Positions 50,400-63,171 of a stretch of 64,000 nucleotides of DNA are shown here, one piece after another. The stretch is from positions 1 through 64,000 of the forward strand of contig QJNS01000121.1 in the NCBI GenBank assembly GCA_004154925.1, written 5' to 3'. The translations under genes were made by a program, and so were the position numbers. The notes under the pieces are model-generated. The model ran no database searches. It was given only the letters and a program-made list of their open reading frames with translations, and had not been told where the DNA came from. Each line of letters begins with the position of its first letter. Positions within the stretch are counted from its first letter, which is position 1. The stretch is from Monosporascus cannonballus. Lineage: Eukaryota > Ascomycota > Sordariomycetes > Xylariales.

Positions 50400-53300
50400 T
50401 TAAGTATAAAAATGATAAATCCCGTTATATAAATTGTTTTTGCGATATTTCCGCGTTTTTTTTGGGCCGTTTATTAATTTACCTTATAGGTTAAATTAAT
50501 AGCCGTAAATAATCGTTTTATTAGCGTTTTCGAAAATTTCGTATTTATAATTTAAGTGGCTAAAAAAAGTCCCGGTTTTGCCGTAATTTAATATAAATAA
50601 AGCCAAATAATTATACGCTGTAAGTGCGTATTTTCCGTATAACGTTAATATTATAAACTTATAAAGTAAATCGTTAAATATATAAATTTTCAAAAATAAA
50701 TAAATAATTTCGTAGCCGGCGTATTATTTTTATAACTTTTAATTTCATTTTAATATATTTTGTTCGTAAATAACGCTTCCGTTATTTCAGCGTTTATTTA
50801 TAAATTATTAAAGGTTGTTTTTAAGCGGTTTTCCTAAAGTTTTTATACCGTTTACGCGCCGTCCGGCTAATATTTTTAAGCTGGACTTTTATCCGTCCGC
50901 TTTCGAATAATACGTTAAATTTGAGATCCGATATTAATAGTTATATTGCCGTATTTCTTTTTAAACCGTTATAAAGCCGCCGTATTTATAAACTCGTCAA
51001 ACGGTTTTTAAGTTGGTTTTGCATAATTTAACCATTTTACCTAAACTTAACGTATAAAGTTTTTTTTTATCTTTTTGGTCCGGGTTTGGAAAATACTTTC
51101 GATTTTGAATTCCGGTTTGTTATTTTCTTTAGAAATAATAAAAAAAGAGAAAAGGCTACGTATTTACGTTAATTTGAGACGGTAAAGAGTGGTAATTTAT
51201 ATGCCTTAATAAATTAACGTAAAAACGGTTATAATTTTTTAAAAATACATTTAATTTCATGACGTAAAAAGTATTTACTTTAATTACTTAATATTTGGCT
51301 TAAAGTTATCACAGTTTTTTTAATGGCCAGGAAATAACGACATTTTTTAAGAATAATTACATTTTGTCGCCAATTTCGTATTTCTCGATAAGAAAATAAC
51401 GTTTATTTATTATTTTTTCCTAGGTTTACTAAGTTGCCGTTATTACGGCTTAAGTAAATTCCGTATTTTTTCGTAATTTCGTAACGAAATTTTCCGTGTT
51501 TGTACGTAAATCTTTTTAACTGCCGAATTATTTTTTATTTAGAGAATCGGGTTAACGTAATATTCGTAAAATAAGAAAAAAGTATTTAATTTTGCCGAAA
51601 TTATATTTCGGTTATTAATTGCAAATATCGCCCTTGGGAAAAACTTGTTTTATTTTTATTGCGAATACGTTACGAAAATTCGTAAATAAATTAATATTCC
51701 TTAATTAGCTTTTTCCGTAATATTATCGGTTTTTAAGTAATATATAGTAAAAAAACGTTATTTTATCCTTATTAATTCGCAAAATCTGGTCCAAAATTTC
51801 TTTATTTAATTAATTCTTTTATTATTTATAATAGCTTTAAGAAAAGTATGGAATTTTTAATATATTTTTACGAATATTTCTATATATATTTTTATAATTA
51901 CTATACGTATTATTTTTAGGATGACTGTTTTAAGTAATTAATTTATTATAATTATCAAAAAATATGCATTATATTTAAAAGCGGTTAATAAGTTAATTAT
52001 AAAATTAATTAATAATTCATTATGGAATTATTCGGAAACCGGAAAGAATTTTAATAACCTTTTTTTATTATGTTTTATACGTTTTTATGGCCGTATATAT
52101 CGTAATTTCTATAAAATTACTTTATTATATAATAAATATCCGGCTAAAAACGTTTTTCGAAAATACTGTTATTATAGCTTTTTTACCTAGATAACTTATT
52201 ATATAAAAATTGTAAATATTTTGTATTAAAGGCGTTTCCGAAATTAAAAAAAGCCTTTAATATTTAAAATATAATTTATAATTAATATTCATAATTTTAA
52301 TTTTGTAAAAATGTCACGTTTTTTTATAATAACCTTAATAATATAATTATAAATTTTATTATGCTTTAATATTACATTTTAAAAGTTTTGGAAATTTTCG
52401 TAATATTAAAATATTTATATTTTTTAACGTAACCCGTTTTTCTAATTTTAATGTAATTAATTGTTATCGTATTTTTAACGTATTTTTAATATTTTAAAAA
52501 TAATATAAATAATTGTTTGTTTTTTATTAATTAAAATTTTAGTTCGGTTTTTCGGTAGTTGCCTTTTTTTTTATAAATATATTTTATTTTTTACACGAAA
52601 ATATATCGGCTTTAATATTTAAGCGGTCGGTACAGAACTTAAAATAAAACTTAAAACGGAATTATTTTTTGAATTATTTTTTGGTATTTATTTAACTTTT
52701 TAATAATTATAAAATATTTTAAATTTTTGTGATCAGTAATAATCTTAAATAGAGTTATTATAATGCTTAATTTTATATCTTACGTTTTTAAGTAATTTAT
52801 TATCATTCGGAAGTTTTTATTATATATTTAGTAGTTAATTTTAACGAGATTTAAGTTTTTAAAATAATTAATAACCGAACGTAATATTTTTAACTTATTA
52901 ATCTGAGATAAATAATTTTACATATTATCCCTAAATAATTTGCTTTTAATATTATAAATTTTTCGGGGTTTTATTACGCCAAAATTAATTCTGTTATAAA
53001 GCTGTTTTTAAAATGTTCGAATATTATTTTTTTAATGCAATATGGTTTTTTTCCAAATTAAGGTTATTAGCGGTACCGATATATCGGTATAATAAGTTAT
53101 AAAATATTTATAAAACTTTGCGAACCTTAAAAAATTTTCTATTTTTTAATCGTACGTAATTTCATAAGGTTTATTTATATTCCTTTTTTGACATTTATAA
53201 TAAAACCAAAATATATTATTCTTTTTACGGCTAATTCGTATTTGGAAATATCTAAATTTAAATTCGTTTTTCTTAAACGATTTCAAACCTTATTTATTTT

Positions 53301-55870
53301 TTATATATAATCTTTTTTGATAGGGAAAAAAAACAAGGATATTGTTTACATACGTTAAATAGAAAATAATAAGGTATTGCTTTAAAACCCCGTTAATATA
53401 TTATTAGAAAATTACCGAAACCCTATATAAACCGTATAATATTATTAATTATACGTATAAGCCCAAATGGATTCGGAATATCGTTTTTTATTTATTTTTC
53501 TTTTTAATTTTATTTTTATAAAATATTTTTGGACAATTATTTTCTTAAATTATTTAATATAACAAAATAATTTTAAAATTTCCGAAATAAAAGTTAAAAA
53601 ATAATTGTTTTTTTCGGTTATTATATTTAACGACCGATAATCGCAATAAAAACGGAGCTCTTTTTCTGGTTTTTTTTACAAATAAAACCGGAATTTTTGC
53701 GGGCGAATTATTTATGCGGATATTTTTTTTATTTAAAAAGTTCCGTTCAGGTTTTCATTAACGTTAACAGTTTGTCCCTAATTATACCATATAAAGGCCC
53801 TTATAATATTAGGATTTTTTTTATTTCTTTTTTGCGTAATAAAATTATATGGTTAATTTCGGGGCGGGATAATGGTAAAATAGTACCTAATTTTTTATCG
53901 AACAATTTCCGAAACGCTTTTAATTTGAATGGAAATTTTTAATTAATTTCCGTTTTTTAAAAAAAATATCAACGCCTTATTAATATTTGTTAAAGTAATT
54001 AAAAATAATTGAATATCTTATTTGGTCCTTTTAATCTTTTTTATTTTCCGAAGTTCCGCCCCGAAAACGGTAATTAAAATTTTTTTCGTTTTACGAATTA
54101 TTTATACGTTATTTTTTAAGCCTCATATTTTTTGTAAACCCTTATACGACTTATTACGTTTACCGTTAAAAGGTGTTTTTACGTTATATATATAATGTTA
54201 TAACGCTTTATATAATATTTTTTAAAAATTAAGTGGTAATTAAAGTTATTAATAATATATGCGAATATTTTAGCTTTAAAATTATCGATATTTATTTTTA
54301 TATATATTATTTTTAATTTTTCCTTGCCGTCGTCGGCTTTTTTTGCGAACTTTTTTTAATTTGCGTAATTTTATTAAAATACGCGGTAACCGTAAGCGTT
54401 TTACGAAGGTTTTATTTATTACGGCAAAATAGTGATATCTTTAATTAATAAAAATTTTTAAATTTTTTCTTAATTAATATATATATTAATAATAAATAAA
54501 ATGCCGTTTATATTCTGCTTCGTAATTTTTATTTTGCTTTAGGTTACCTTTAGCTTTTGAACGCGCCGATATTTAATATTTTTTTTGCTTTTAAATTTTA
54601 ACTACTTATTTTTATACGTTTGTAACGAATTAATCTTATTTTGCGATTTCTTTATTAATAAAAACGGGTAACTGTTCGCCTTATAATTAAAACGCTTATA
54701 ACGCAAGTAAAGGCTTTTCGTTTTACGGGCGTTCTATTTTTTTAAAGTTATTTATCGCGCGTATTATTTCGGTATTAAGGGTAAAATTTAAAGTTTTTGT
54801 TTTTACCGTTTTATTGTCGAAATATCCGTTATGCTTATATTACCATTCAGGTTATTTTCCGCTAAGTTATTACCGTCTGATTAGGTTGCTGTAAAATTGT
54901 TCGTTTTTTTTACCGCATTATTTTTTAAGGCGTCCGGCAATTGTTATTATTTTATTTTTCTATACGTTATAATTTTTGAAAAAATTCATTATAACTAAAA
55001 TTTAGGTAACTTTTTTATTTAATATTTTTTAAAAACATAAATTTCGTTTTTATTAACAAAATAACTTTTTTTACATTGATTAATATTTTTTCGAATAAAA
55101 AATAAAATTATAAAAGTTTTGCGTTATCGGTTTACTTTAAATTCCGAAAACGTTGGGTTATTTTTTTATGTTAATTATTATCTTTTTCGTATAATACCTG
55201 AAAAAAATTAATAAGGTTACAAATATTATTTAGGTTTCCCGTAATATAGTAAGTAATAACTGTACGTTATATATTAATTTGGAATTTTTCGTATATTTTG
55301 TAAAATTAATTACGAGCTTTATTTACGAAAATAAGGCTTATTTCGAACTTTTAAATTATGGATACGTATTATCTGAGGAACTTTTTTTTTGTGCCGTCGA
55401 ATTTCTTCGGCCAGGATAACGGCTTCCGCTTAGCTCCTGTTATTAGTTCGGTCGTTCGAACCGTTTTTGCGGAATGGCCTAATTACGTTTCCCATTGTTA
55501 CTAGGACGAGGAAAAATCAGTATTCGTAAAAATTATTATGTTCCAAATTTGTAATTAAATAATAAATTTTTATTAAATAATTAAGTCGTTTTTAAATTAT
55601 TCGGCCCTTTATATTAATTCGTTATTTATTTTATATTGCGTTTTTATATGTTTACGGAATTGGGCTATTTTTTTCTTGTTTTTTTTCGAACTAATAACTT
55701 ATATGTTATTTTATAAGCGCTGTTAAGCTTTTTAAGGTTTCCGTTATAACGCTAAACACTTTCTGTAATTTTAGGTCGATAAGGGCTCTTTGTTAGGCCC
55801 CGTAAAAAATATTCAAAAATCCTAATATCTAATCCCGAACGTTTTCGGCTTTGCTAAATAATAAGTTAGA
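50400..55870 (-). pseudogene. gag-pol remnant of gypsy element B
   Basis: Minus strand, gag at the high end. RT is legible at 53,625-53,660 (LRFYCDYRSLN), with the preceding P-V-L-F-V-K-K near 53,680. A late integrase motif (A-D-G-stop-K-S, expected T-D-G-Q-T/S) is near 50,900. Frames contain many stops. Gag is not legible in detail. Confidence 0.65.
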
Positions 55871-55875
55871 AAATA

Positions 55876-56057
55876 TGTAAAAGGCTTTACCTAAGCAATT
55901 TGCAATTAATTGCTAATGAAAGTTTATTTTTTTAGCTAAAAAAAGGGAAAATAAAAATACAGTTATATGTGTTTGCATATAAGGCGTTACGCTAGTGCTG
56001 CTTGGTACCGGCGTTTGTCCGGTTCTCCATAATAGGGCTTTATATAGCCTTATCACA
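55876..56057 (-). repeat. 5' LTR of gypsy element B
   Basis: Direct repeat of 47,873-48,060. Its outer (high-coordinate) half is clearly less AT-converted than the matching half of the other LTR. Confidence 0.9.
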
Positions 56058-57415
56058 AATTTAAAACAAATATTTCTTAAAAGAAATATAAATATATTTT
56101 TTAAAGAAGTAAAAATGTTTTATTTCGTAATATTCTTCGTATAAAAACCGATTCATTTTGAAATATTCTATATAATAAAAAAGATATAACGTAAAATTTA
56201 ATAAATAGTATATTTAAAAGATTTTAACAAAACACGTAATTAATTTTAATAGAACATACGATTATATATATATATATATATAAGGAAACCTTAACGTTAA
56301 AAAGTTTAAAACGGCAATAAATATATGTAATAATAATATAAAAAATTAAAAATATGCAAAACGTTATTTTCAAACTAGAAAAGAAAAATTAAATTCTATA
56401 TAAATTATTAAGAAATATTTTAATGAATTATGAACCTTTTTAATGTTTTTATATTTCTTAAAGTAATAGTGTTTTCATGTTAATTTAATTCCTTTTTTCG
56501 TTTTATTGTTATATTTATAAAAGCGTTTTTATTAAGTATTTATTCTTATAATTTTAATATTTCATAGTAATATTTATATATAATGTATTTACAAACATTT
56601 TATTATATTTTTATTTCAATTTTTAAACATTAATTTTATTTTCTTTTTCTATTTTAATTTTAACATCCGTCGATACTATCTTTATTCGTTAATTATAAAA
56701 TATATTACTTAATAATAAATAAAATTAATTCGCATTTCGTAAAACGTTTTAATTATAGAAATTTGTTTGGGTTTTTTTTTCAAAAAAGAACAATTTTTAA
56801 TAACCGATATATTTCGTATTACGATGTTAAATGGTTTTAAAGATTTCGTAAAAATAAAATCAGAATTAAAATAGTTATCGCTAATATTATTATACGAAAT
56901 TACAATAAGGTTTAAATTGATTTAATAATAAAATTATTTTTATTTTATTTTAAGCGTTAAAAATCCTATAAAGCTTTAGCAAAACATCTTTACGATTTAT
57001 TTACCGAGGCCTTTAATTTAACATTTACCGTATATAGGATATTGTCTTTCAATATTTAGTTATATAAATAATTTTCGAAAACGGTTTTATATTAAACGGC
57101 TTTTATAATTTTATATGTAATTTCTCAAAAACGACATAAAATATTTTATTCAAAATATTGTTAATAAATTTACCGAAATTAAACTTAAAAATATTAAAGA
57201 TTATACATCTTTACAGTAATACCATAATTTACGAATTTAATACTTTACTTTTTATAATTAAATATTATTTTAAAATATTTGTATTAATTCTTTTTATAAT
57301 AATTGTACGAAACGATAAATTTCCGATATCTAGATAATTATTGTAAAAAAAAGCGGTAATAATAACTAAGATTTTGCGAATAACGGTATGATATAATTTT
57401 TACGTTTTTATTTGA
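56058..57415. other. Unassigned RIP-degraded DNA
   Basis: AT-only sequence with a TA microsatellite at about 56,264-56,282. No domain, LTR or TIR is recognised. Confidence 0.5.
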
Positions 57416-59254
57416 ACGTACTACACATGTTCGCGACTTAAATAAGCTTGCGATTTGTTTTTCGATCCGTCGCAATAAGAAATTCAAATTAATTAACCAT
57501 AATACATTAAATTAATTCAAATTAATCGGATTTTTTATCGCTAGTTGTCTTCATATCTTTTTTGCAAGTATGCGCATTATGTCCGGTTTGCCGCAAACGT
57601 TATATTTCCGTTTTTTCGCCTAAGACCCTTTGCCACCATTATTTTCAGCCGCTATTAATTGCAATTATTTATTATATTTTTTGGTAATTATAAAAGTTTA
57701 TGTTTTTTCAATAGTAAATATTTCTTTTTTAAGAAACGGTTTATATTTGCTTTTTTAACGCTTATTAAGAGTATGCTTCGTTTCGTACATCTAACCATTT
57801 TTAAAAAGGTAATTTTATGTAAAAATATTAAGTTATTTTTATTAAAAGATTAACCGATTCAATTGTTTTTTATTAACAAACTATCCTCGTAATTTCTTTT
57901 AATAAATAACGGTTTTGTCGAATTATTTTAGCAATATATTTAAAGGTTTTTATAAGTGCAAAAATAAAGAAATTATTAAAGATAAACGGCGAAATGGTCG
58001 ATATAAATATAATTAGAACTTTTAATTCGAAAAGGACGCGATAAAAATTAAAAGAAATAAATCTTGCTTTTGCGAATCCGGATTCAATATTGTCGGTCGT
58101 TATAATAACTTTAAATACATTACAGAAGCCGGCGATAAAATCATTTTATTAATATAAGTAACGTACTACGGTATAAGATTTTCGATATAAAGCAAATACG
58201 CGCATCTTAATATAAAAAAATACATTAAAAATTTAAAGTTAATGAGAAAATAGAAAAGCATATAAAATATGATAATATCGTTAATTTGGCAGTATTTTTC
58301 GAATTCGATCGAATAATGGCTTTCGTAACCGTCGAGGACGAAAAAACGTTTCCAACTTTTAATACACGTTTTAATATATTTATTAAAATGTTTAATATAT
58401 TTTAAATCCAGTTTATGTATTATCCAGCTGTTTTCACATTTAGCAAATTTTCAGTCGGATAAAGATAGGTTATCGGCGAACTAACGAAAAAAATGGGGTT
58501 TCTCGACAAGAATAATAAATAAGGATAAAGCTCAGCCTTAAAAGTTAACGGTTTATATTATCGTAAGCCATTTTCGAAATCTTTTTTTTACATTTATTAA
58601 GGTTTTGTACGTTTCTTAATATTAAGAATCTTTATATTTATTGTTTAAAAACTTTATTAAAAATTTTATTTCGTTGAAATTCTAATTATTCTTTTTACGA
58701 TACCGTATTTTGGAAATATAACTCGGATAAATTTAAATTATTTCCGAAATACTTTTTGATTTTTACATAAACCTTTTTCATAATTTCTTTTAATTTAAAC
58801 GCGTTTTTAATTTTTTGGCCGTTTTACAAAATTAAATACCGAATTAACCTCGATATATTCCGTAATACGCGACATAAATAGCAAATTCGCCATATTTTCA
58901 AGGTACTAACGCTGGACAAAAAACGTTTGCGTATCTAGGTTAAGAATTCCTTCGACGATCGATTTCTTTTAGTCGGCGTCAATTTTCGCAAATTAGGGAT
59001 AATATCGGTTCGGGCGCGTTTATCGTAATATCGGGCTTTTAAGATTGCTTTAACGATTTTATATATCGTATTAACATTTTTATAATTAATTATCGGTGTA
59101 TATTTTTTCCGAAAACGGCTAAATATATTTTTGTTTTTTTTGTTAAACGTTTCATATCATGAATATTAAATATTATATATTTAAGGTTGATAATCGGAAT
59201 TTAAACCAAAAATAAATCGTAAGCTTATTTAAGTCGCGAACTTATACAATACGT
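57416..59254 (-). mobile_element. Fot1/pogo-type DNA transposon, family 1, copy 2 (uninterrupted)
   Basis: TIRs of ~40 bp: the left arm contains GTTCGCGACTTAAATAAGC and the right arm, reversed, the same stretch; both begin ACGTA. Length 1,839 bp. The flanks do not show TA; a TGA triplet on both sides is the only match. It is the reverse-complement counterpart of the transposon at 14,214-22,925, including the distinctive C-terminal knuckle near 57,560-57,605. Confidence 0.85.
57500..59170 (-). pseudogene. Fot1/pogo-type transposase of family 1, copy 2
   Basis: The minus strand near 58,960-59,080 reads KAILKARYYDKR and LRKLTPT, matching the N-terminal helix-turn-helix of the copy at 14,358. 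The C-terminal knuckle region near 57,560-57,605 is the reverse complement of 22,735-22,776. Stops and frameshifts occur throughout. Confidence 0.75.
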
Positions 59255-61949
59255 TGAAAAAAATAATTAAAAAACGTTATAAAAATAAAACGGTTAAAAT
59301 ATTACGCCTTATACGGGCCGTTAAACAAGATCAGTAATTAAATAAATAACCGTAAACTTTATGTATATTATATTTTAACAGTTTCGGATTTGTATTTAGT
59401 AACGAAAATATGGATAACGAAATCGAGACTTTCAAAAACGGATATCGTATAATAAATTAAAAAAATTAAATATGTTTTAAATGCGAAAATTGATGAACAA
59501 CTTTTATCGAAAATTCGATAATATTGGTAAATTTTAAATTATACGTATTCTTCATAATTAAAACTAAAGTAAAGTAATAAATTATATTTATTTTAATTTA
59601 AATATTATAAACGAAATGAAATAAATATCTTATTTATTAAAGTCGATCACTTAGCGAATATTTATAAACGAAATTACTATTATAAAAAATATAATATTAA
59701 AAATGTTGTTGATTATCGTTTTTAAAATTTTGTATCCTTAAATATATTAAAAAAATGTAATTAATAAAATGTAATTTTTTGGACATAGATTAATTAACAA
59801 TTAATATTTTAGAAACACTTCAAATAAAAAATTCGATTTTCGTAAAAAAGTAAGAAAATATTATAAATATTAACGTAACGATAAAAATCCTTATTATTAT
59901 TTGATAATTATTCCTTAATTCATGTTTAGTTCTAATTACGTTATTAAAAAATATTTCGGTTATATTTTTAACTTTTATTATTATATTTAATAACTTTTCA
60001 GCCGCGTTTTCGTTTGCCGCAGTTTTATCGCTAACGGCCAAAATAAAATAACTGTAAATAAATCTCGAATACGCCGAATATTTAGCGTAAAGAATTAAAG
60101 CCGTAATGGCTTTTTCGTTACTGAAAATTACAGAAATAACGAAGGCTTTCTTGTTTTAGAACGGCGGTTTACAAAGACTTATCGGCCGTCAACGAGCTAG
60201 AAAATAACGAGAAACGGTAAAAAAACGAAGACGTCTCTTTTTTTTTAGTAAGGGGCATATATTACGGTTTTTTTATTTTAGGAAATAAACTTTTTTCGTT
60301 TTTTCTTTTGTTAAGATATGTCGTTTTATAACGTCGTATAACGTTTTTAAGTAAAAGACCAGGACTATACATAAATAGATAAACTTAGATTTCCAGAAAT
60401 TGTTTCTTTTAGAGAATTATAAATACATTAGTATTTGCTCTAAAAAAACCTTTTTTATTTTCTTCGAATGTAATACGTTTTTATTTTACTTTATACTATA
60501 AGCGCAAAATTGTATTATTAAAAATATACGAAATATTTAATTTTAATCTAACTTTTGTTTTTATAAGATAAATATATAATTATAGTCGATCGTATTTCTT
60601 ACGGTCGTTTCGTCGAATAACGTTTTTTATCGTCATTTTTTGTAATATTTCCAACTTATTCCGAACGTACGGTATTTCGATTCCTTTTATTGATTTAGAT
60701 GCAGTTAATTATTATAAGTTAAGTCTGAAAACGCGTCGGTTTATTTCTATTAAATATCGCACAACTTGAAATGAAATTAAAAATTTATAAGGAAATAAAT
60801 ATATAAACGAAGTAATGGCCGAATAATTGTAAACCGTTTTGAAAAGTAAACATATTTATAAAGTTTTATCTAAGTTGTTTATATATTTGCCCGGGAATAG
60901 GATTTTGTAATTATTCTAAGCAGGTGGGTCAGCAACTAGTCACCGACATTTAACTATACGTCTTATATTTTTTATTTCTTTTGTAAATAAACGATTTCAA
61001 TTTTTTAAAATATTAAGAATTATATTTAGATATTACGTAGATTTATTTTTTTGAATTTTAAGTTTTTAAAACCTGTGATTAATATAACCGAAATGTTCTC
61101 TTTTTTAATATTAATAAAAATAGAACTTGTATAAAAAGAAAAAATAACGATATTGAAAAAAGAACATAAAAATCCCTGTTTGCTTTAAAAATCGATTAAT
61201 GTAAACAAGGCAAATATTTCGAAAAAAATATTTGAATCGAGGTAAAAAACGTTTTGTTATAAAGCTAATAAACGAAAATATATTACTTTATATATATTAG
61301 TACTATATATTTCTTACTTCTATTCATATAAAAACTTTCTATATTTACTAATTATTTATAATATTTTTATTATTATTCAAAACCAAATAAATAACAGATC
61401 TTCGAGAATTGGGTCTAATTCATTATAAATTTTAAATATTTTGATTAATTTTAAAACGAAATATATAACCATAAAATTCGAAATTACGTATTTCGTATAA
61501 CTCGTCCGTAATTACGCAACTTAAATTCAAGTAGATACCGGGCGAATATTTATGTTAATACATTATAAGTTTAGAAAAACTATAGTTTATTAAATAAAAC
61601 TAGGATTGATAAATTTTATAATAATATTAATTTATTTTTTAACTTATATTTCGATATTTATTCTATTTTTAATTAGATTAATTTTGTACCCGAAATAGTT
61701 TCACGTTTATTTACGGCGTTAAATCTTATAACTAGAAAAAAAACATAAAATAGCGAAATATTTACGTTTGATAATATAATACACAATTTGATTTATATAA
61801 TTAAATCGAAAATAATTATAAACAAAAATCTTGGAGTTTGTTTTGTTAAATATAACGATAATAAGAAGAAATTATCTAAGATCGTAAAAAAGATTAAAAA
61901 CGGTTATTGTGGTAACAAATTTGCTATATATTCTAAAATAATTTATTTT
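59255..61949. other. RIP-degraded DNA with an LTR-like segment and a dispersed repeat
   Basis: 60,309-60,450 matches the LTR-like segment at 33,297-33,435, including an ATTATAAATACATTAG stretch that could be the LTR promoter. 61,430-61,790 matches 39,640-39,980. A GC-richer patch (AGCAGGTGGGTCAGCAACTA) is at about 60,918-60,937. An open frame of 89 codons at 61,788-62,057 crosses the start of the LTR at 61,950 and is probably chance. Confidence 0.4.
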
Positions 61950-63171
61950 TGTTACGACTCGACAGGTTTTAGCCTCGAAAAACAGTTAAACAAGGATAAT
62001 ACGAGGCACCTCTCGGATTACGTAACGAGTGATTATTGCCAAGCCAATAATTATTAATAATTAAAAATAATTTTAAATAATCGTCATTATTCCCGGCTGC
62101 GTAATTAGAAGTAATTAAGCCAAAAATAAGGAAATTATCTATTTGTATTAACTTTATAATTTAAACAATAATAACTTGTAATATTCATTCATATTAATCG
62201 GTTGCAACATAATTCGGATATCCTTGATTTTACGAAACGTAATATATAATTATATTTATTACTTAAAATCTTAAGATATTATTATTAATATAAACCTATA
62301 CCATTGAGATTTAATGATTAGTTAAATCGTTTAGCCGTTTTACGTTATTAGTTTTTATTTAATAATACCGTTAAATTCTAAGTAATATCGCCGATATTAT
62401 ATTTATTAGCAAGCAACCCGAATAACCTATTTACTAGGTCCTTAATAACTCGGATACTGGAATAAAATCGGAGAAAAAAAAACAACTTTATCTTTTTCGC
62501 GAAGAAATTCTTCGACGCCTGGATATTATGAACGAACGCATTTTTCAGTTTAAAAAGAATAATAATAATCCTACAATAACCTTTTAAACCGCCTATAAAA
62601 AGTTAAAGAGAAAAAAAAGGGTTTTCGAAACCGGAAAACCTTTTCGAACGAGGTAAATTATTTAGCTGAATTCTACCAAGGAACCAGGAAAAATCCTTAA
62701 ATCTTTTAAGCTAAAAAATTTCGATAAAACCTCGATTAAGTTATAATTTTTTTAAACTTAATACCAAATATACTTTAGGTATTTTCCTATTTAATTTATT
62801 ACGTTTATTTTACAAATTAAATTCGTAATTAGACAATTTACCGAAAATGAAATGATTTAATTCGAACTCGTTATAAGAAAGTACATTATTTTGCTAATCG
62901 AAAAAACGAAATCCGAAAATAATACGAATTTATAACGATTACAAATACTTCGAATAAATATTAACAAAAGTTTTCGGCATAATAAATAAAAAATTAAAAG
63001 CGGAAATATAAATTTAATAATTATAAACCAAAAATTAATATTAAAGTGCGGTAATATATTCGTTTAATTAATTTTTACGTTAAATTAGAAATTATAAAAC
63101 ATTATAATTAAATTTTTCGACGGCCTAAAAAAGGAAATAAAAAAGGAAAATTTTAAGCCTAATTAGCCTAA
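61950..63171 (+). mobile_element. Gypsy element F: A-family 5' LTR and start of gag, truncated
   Basis: LTR at 61,950-62,342 starting TGTTACGACTCGACAGG. Sequence after it (CGTTATTAG..., TTTATTTAATAATACCGTTAAA) aligns with the leader of element A after its 5' LTR. Gag-like sequence continues to 63,171, where element E begins. F's remainder would lie beyond E, outside the window. Confidence 0.75.

Larger units (their letters stand above)
47873..56057 (-). mobile_element. Gypsy element B: Ty3/gypsy retrotransposon with short LTRs, carrying a Tc1-like insert
   Basis: LTRs of 188 bp (47,873-48,060) and 182 bp (55,876-56,057); read on the minus strand they run TGTGATAAGGCTATAT... to ...CCTTTTACA. 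A purine-rich tract (GGAAAAAATAGGGGG on the minus strand) sits just inside the low LTR. RT and integrase remnants are on the minus strand. The flanks TATTT and AATTT differ by a transversion, so the target duplication is not secure. Length 8,185 bp, about 6.8 kb without the Tc1-like element. Confidence 0.88.

Noticed and set aside
61788..62057. Plus-strand frame of 89 codons considered as a chromodomain-like remnant
   Set aside because: It runs across the boundary of an inserted LTR at 61,950, so it cannot be an ancestral coding unit.
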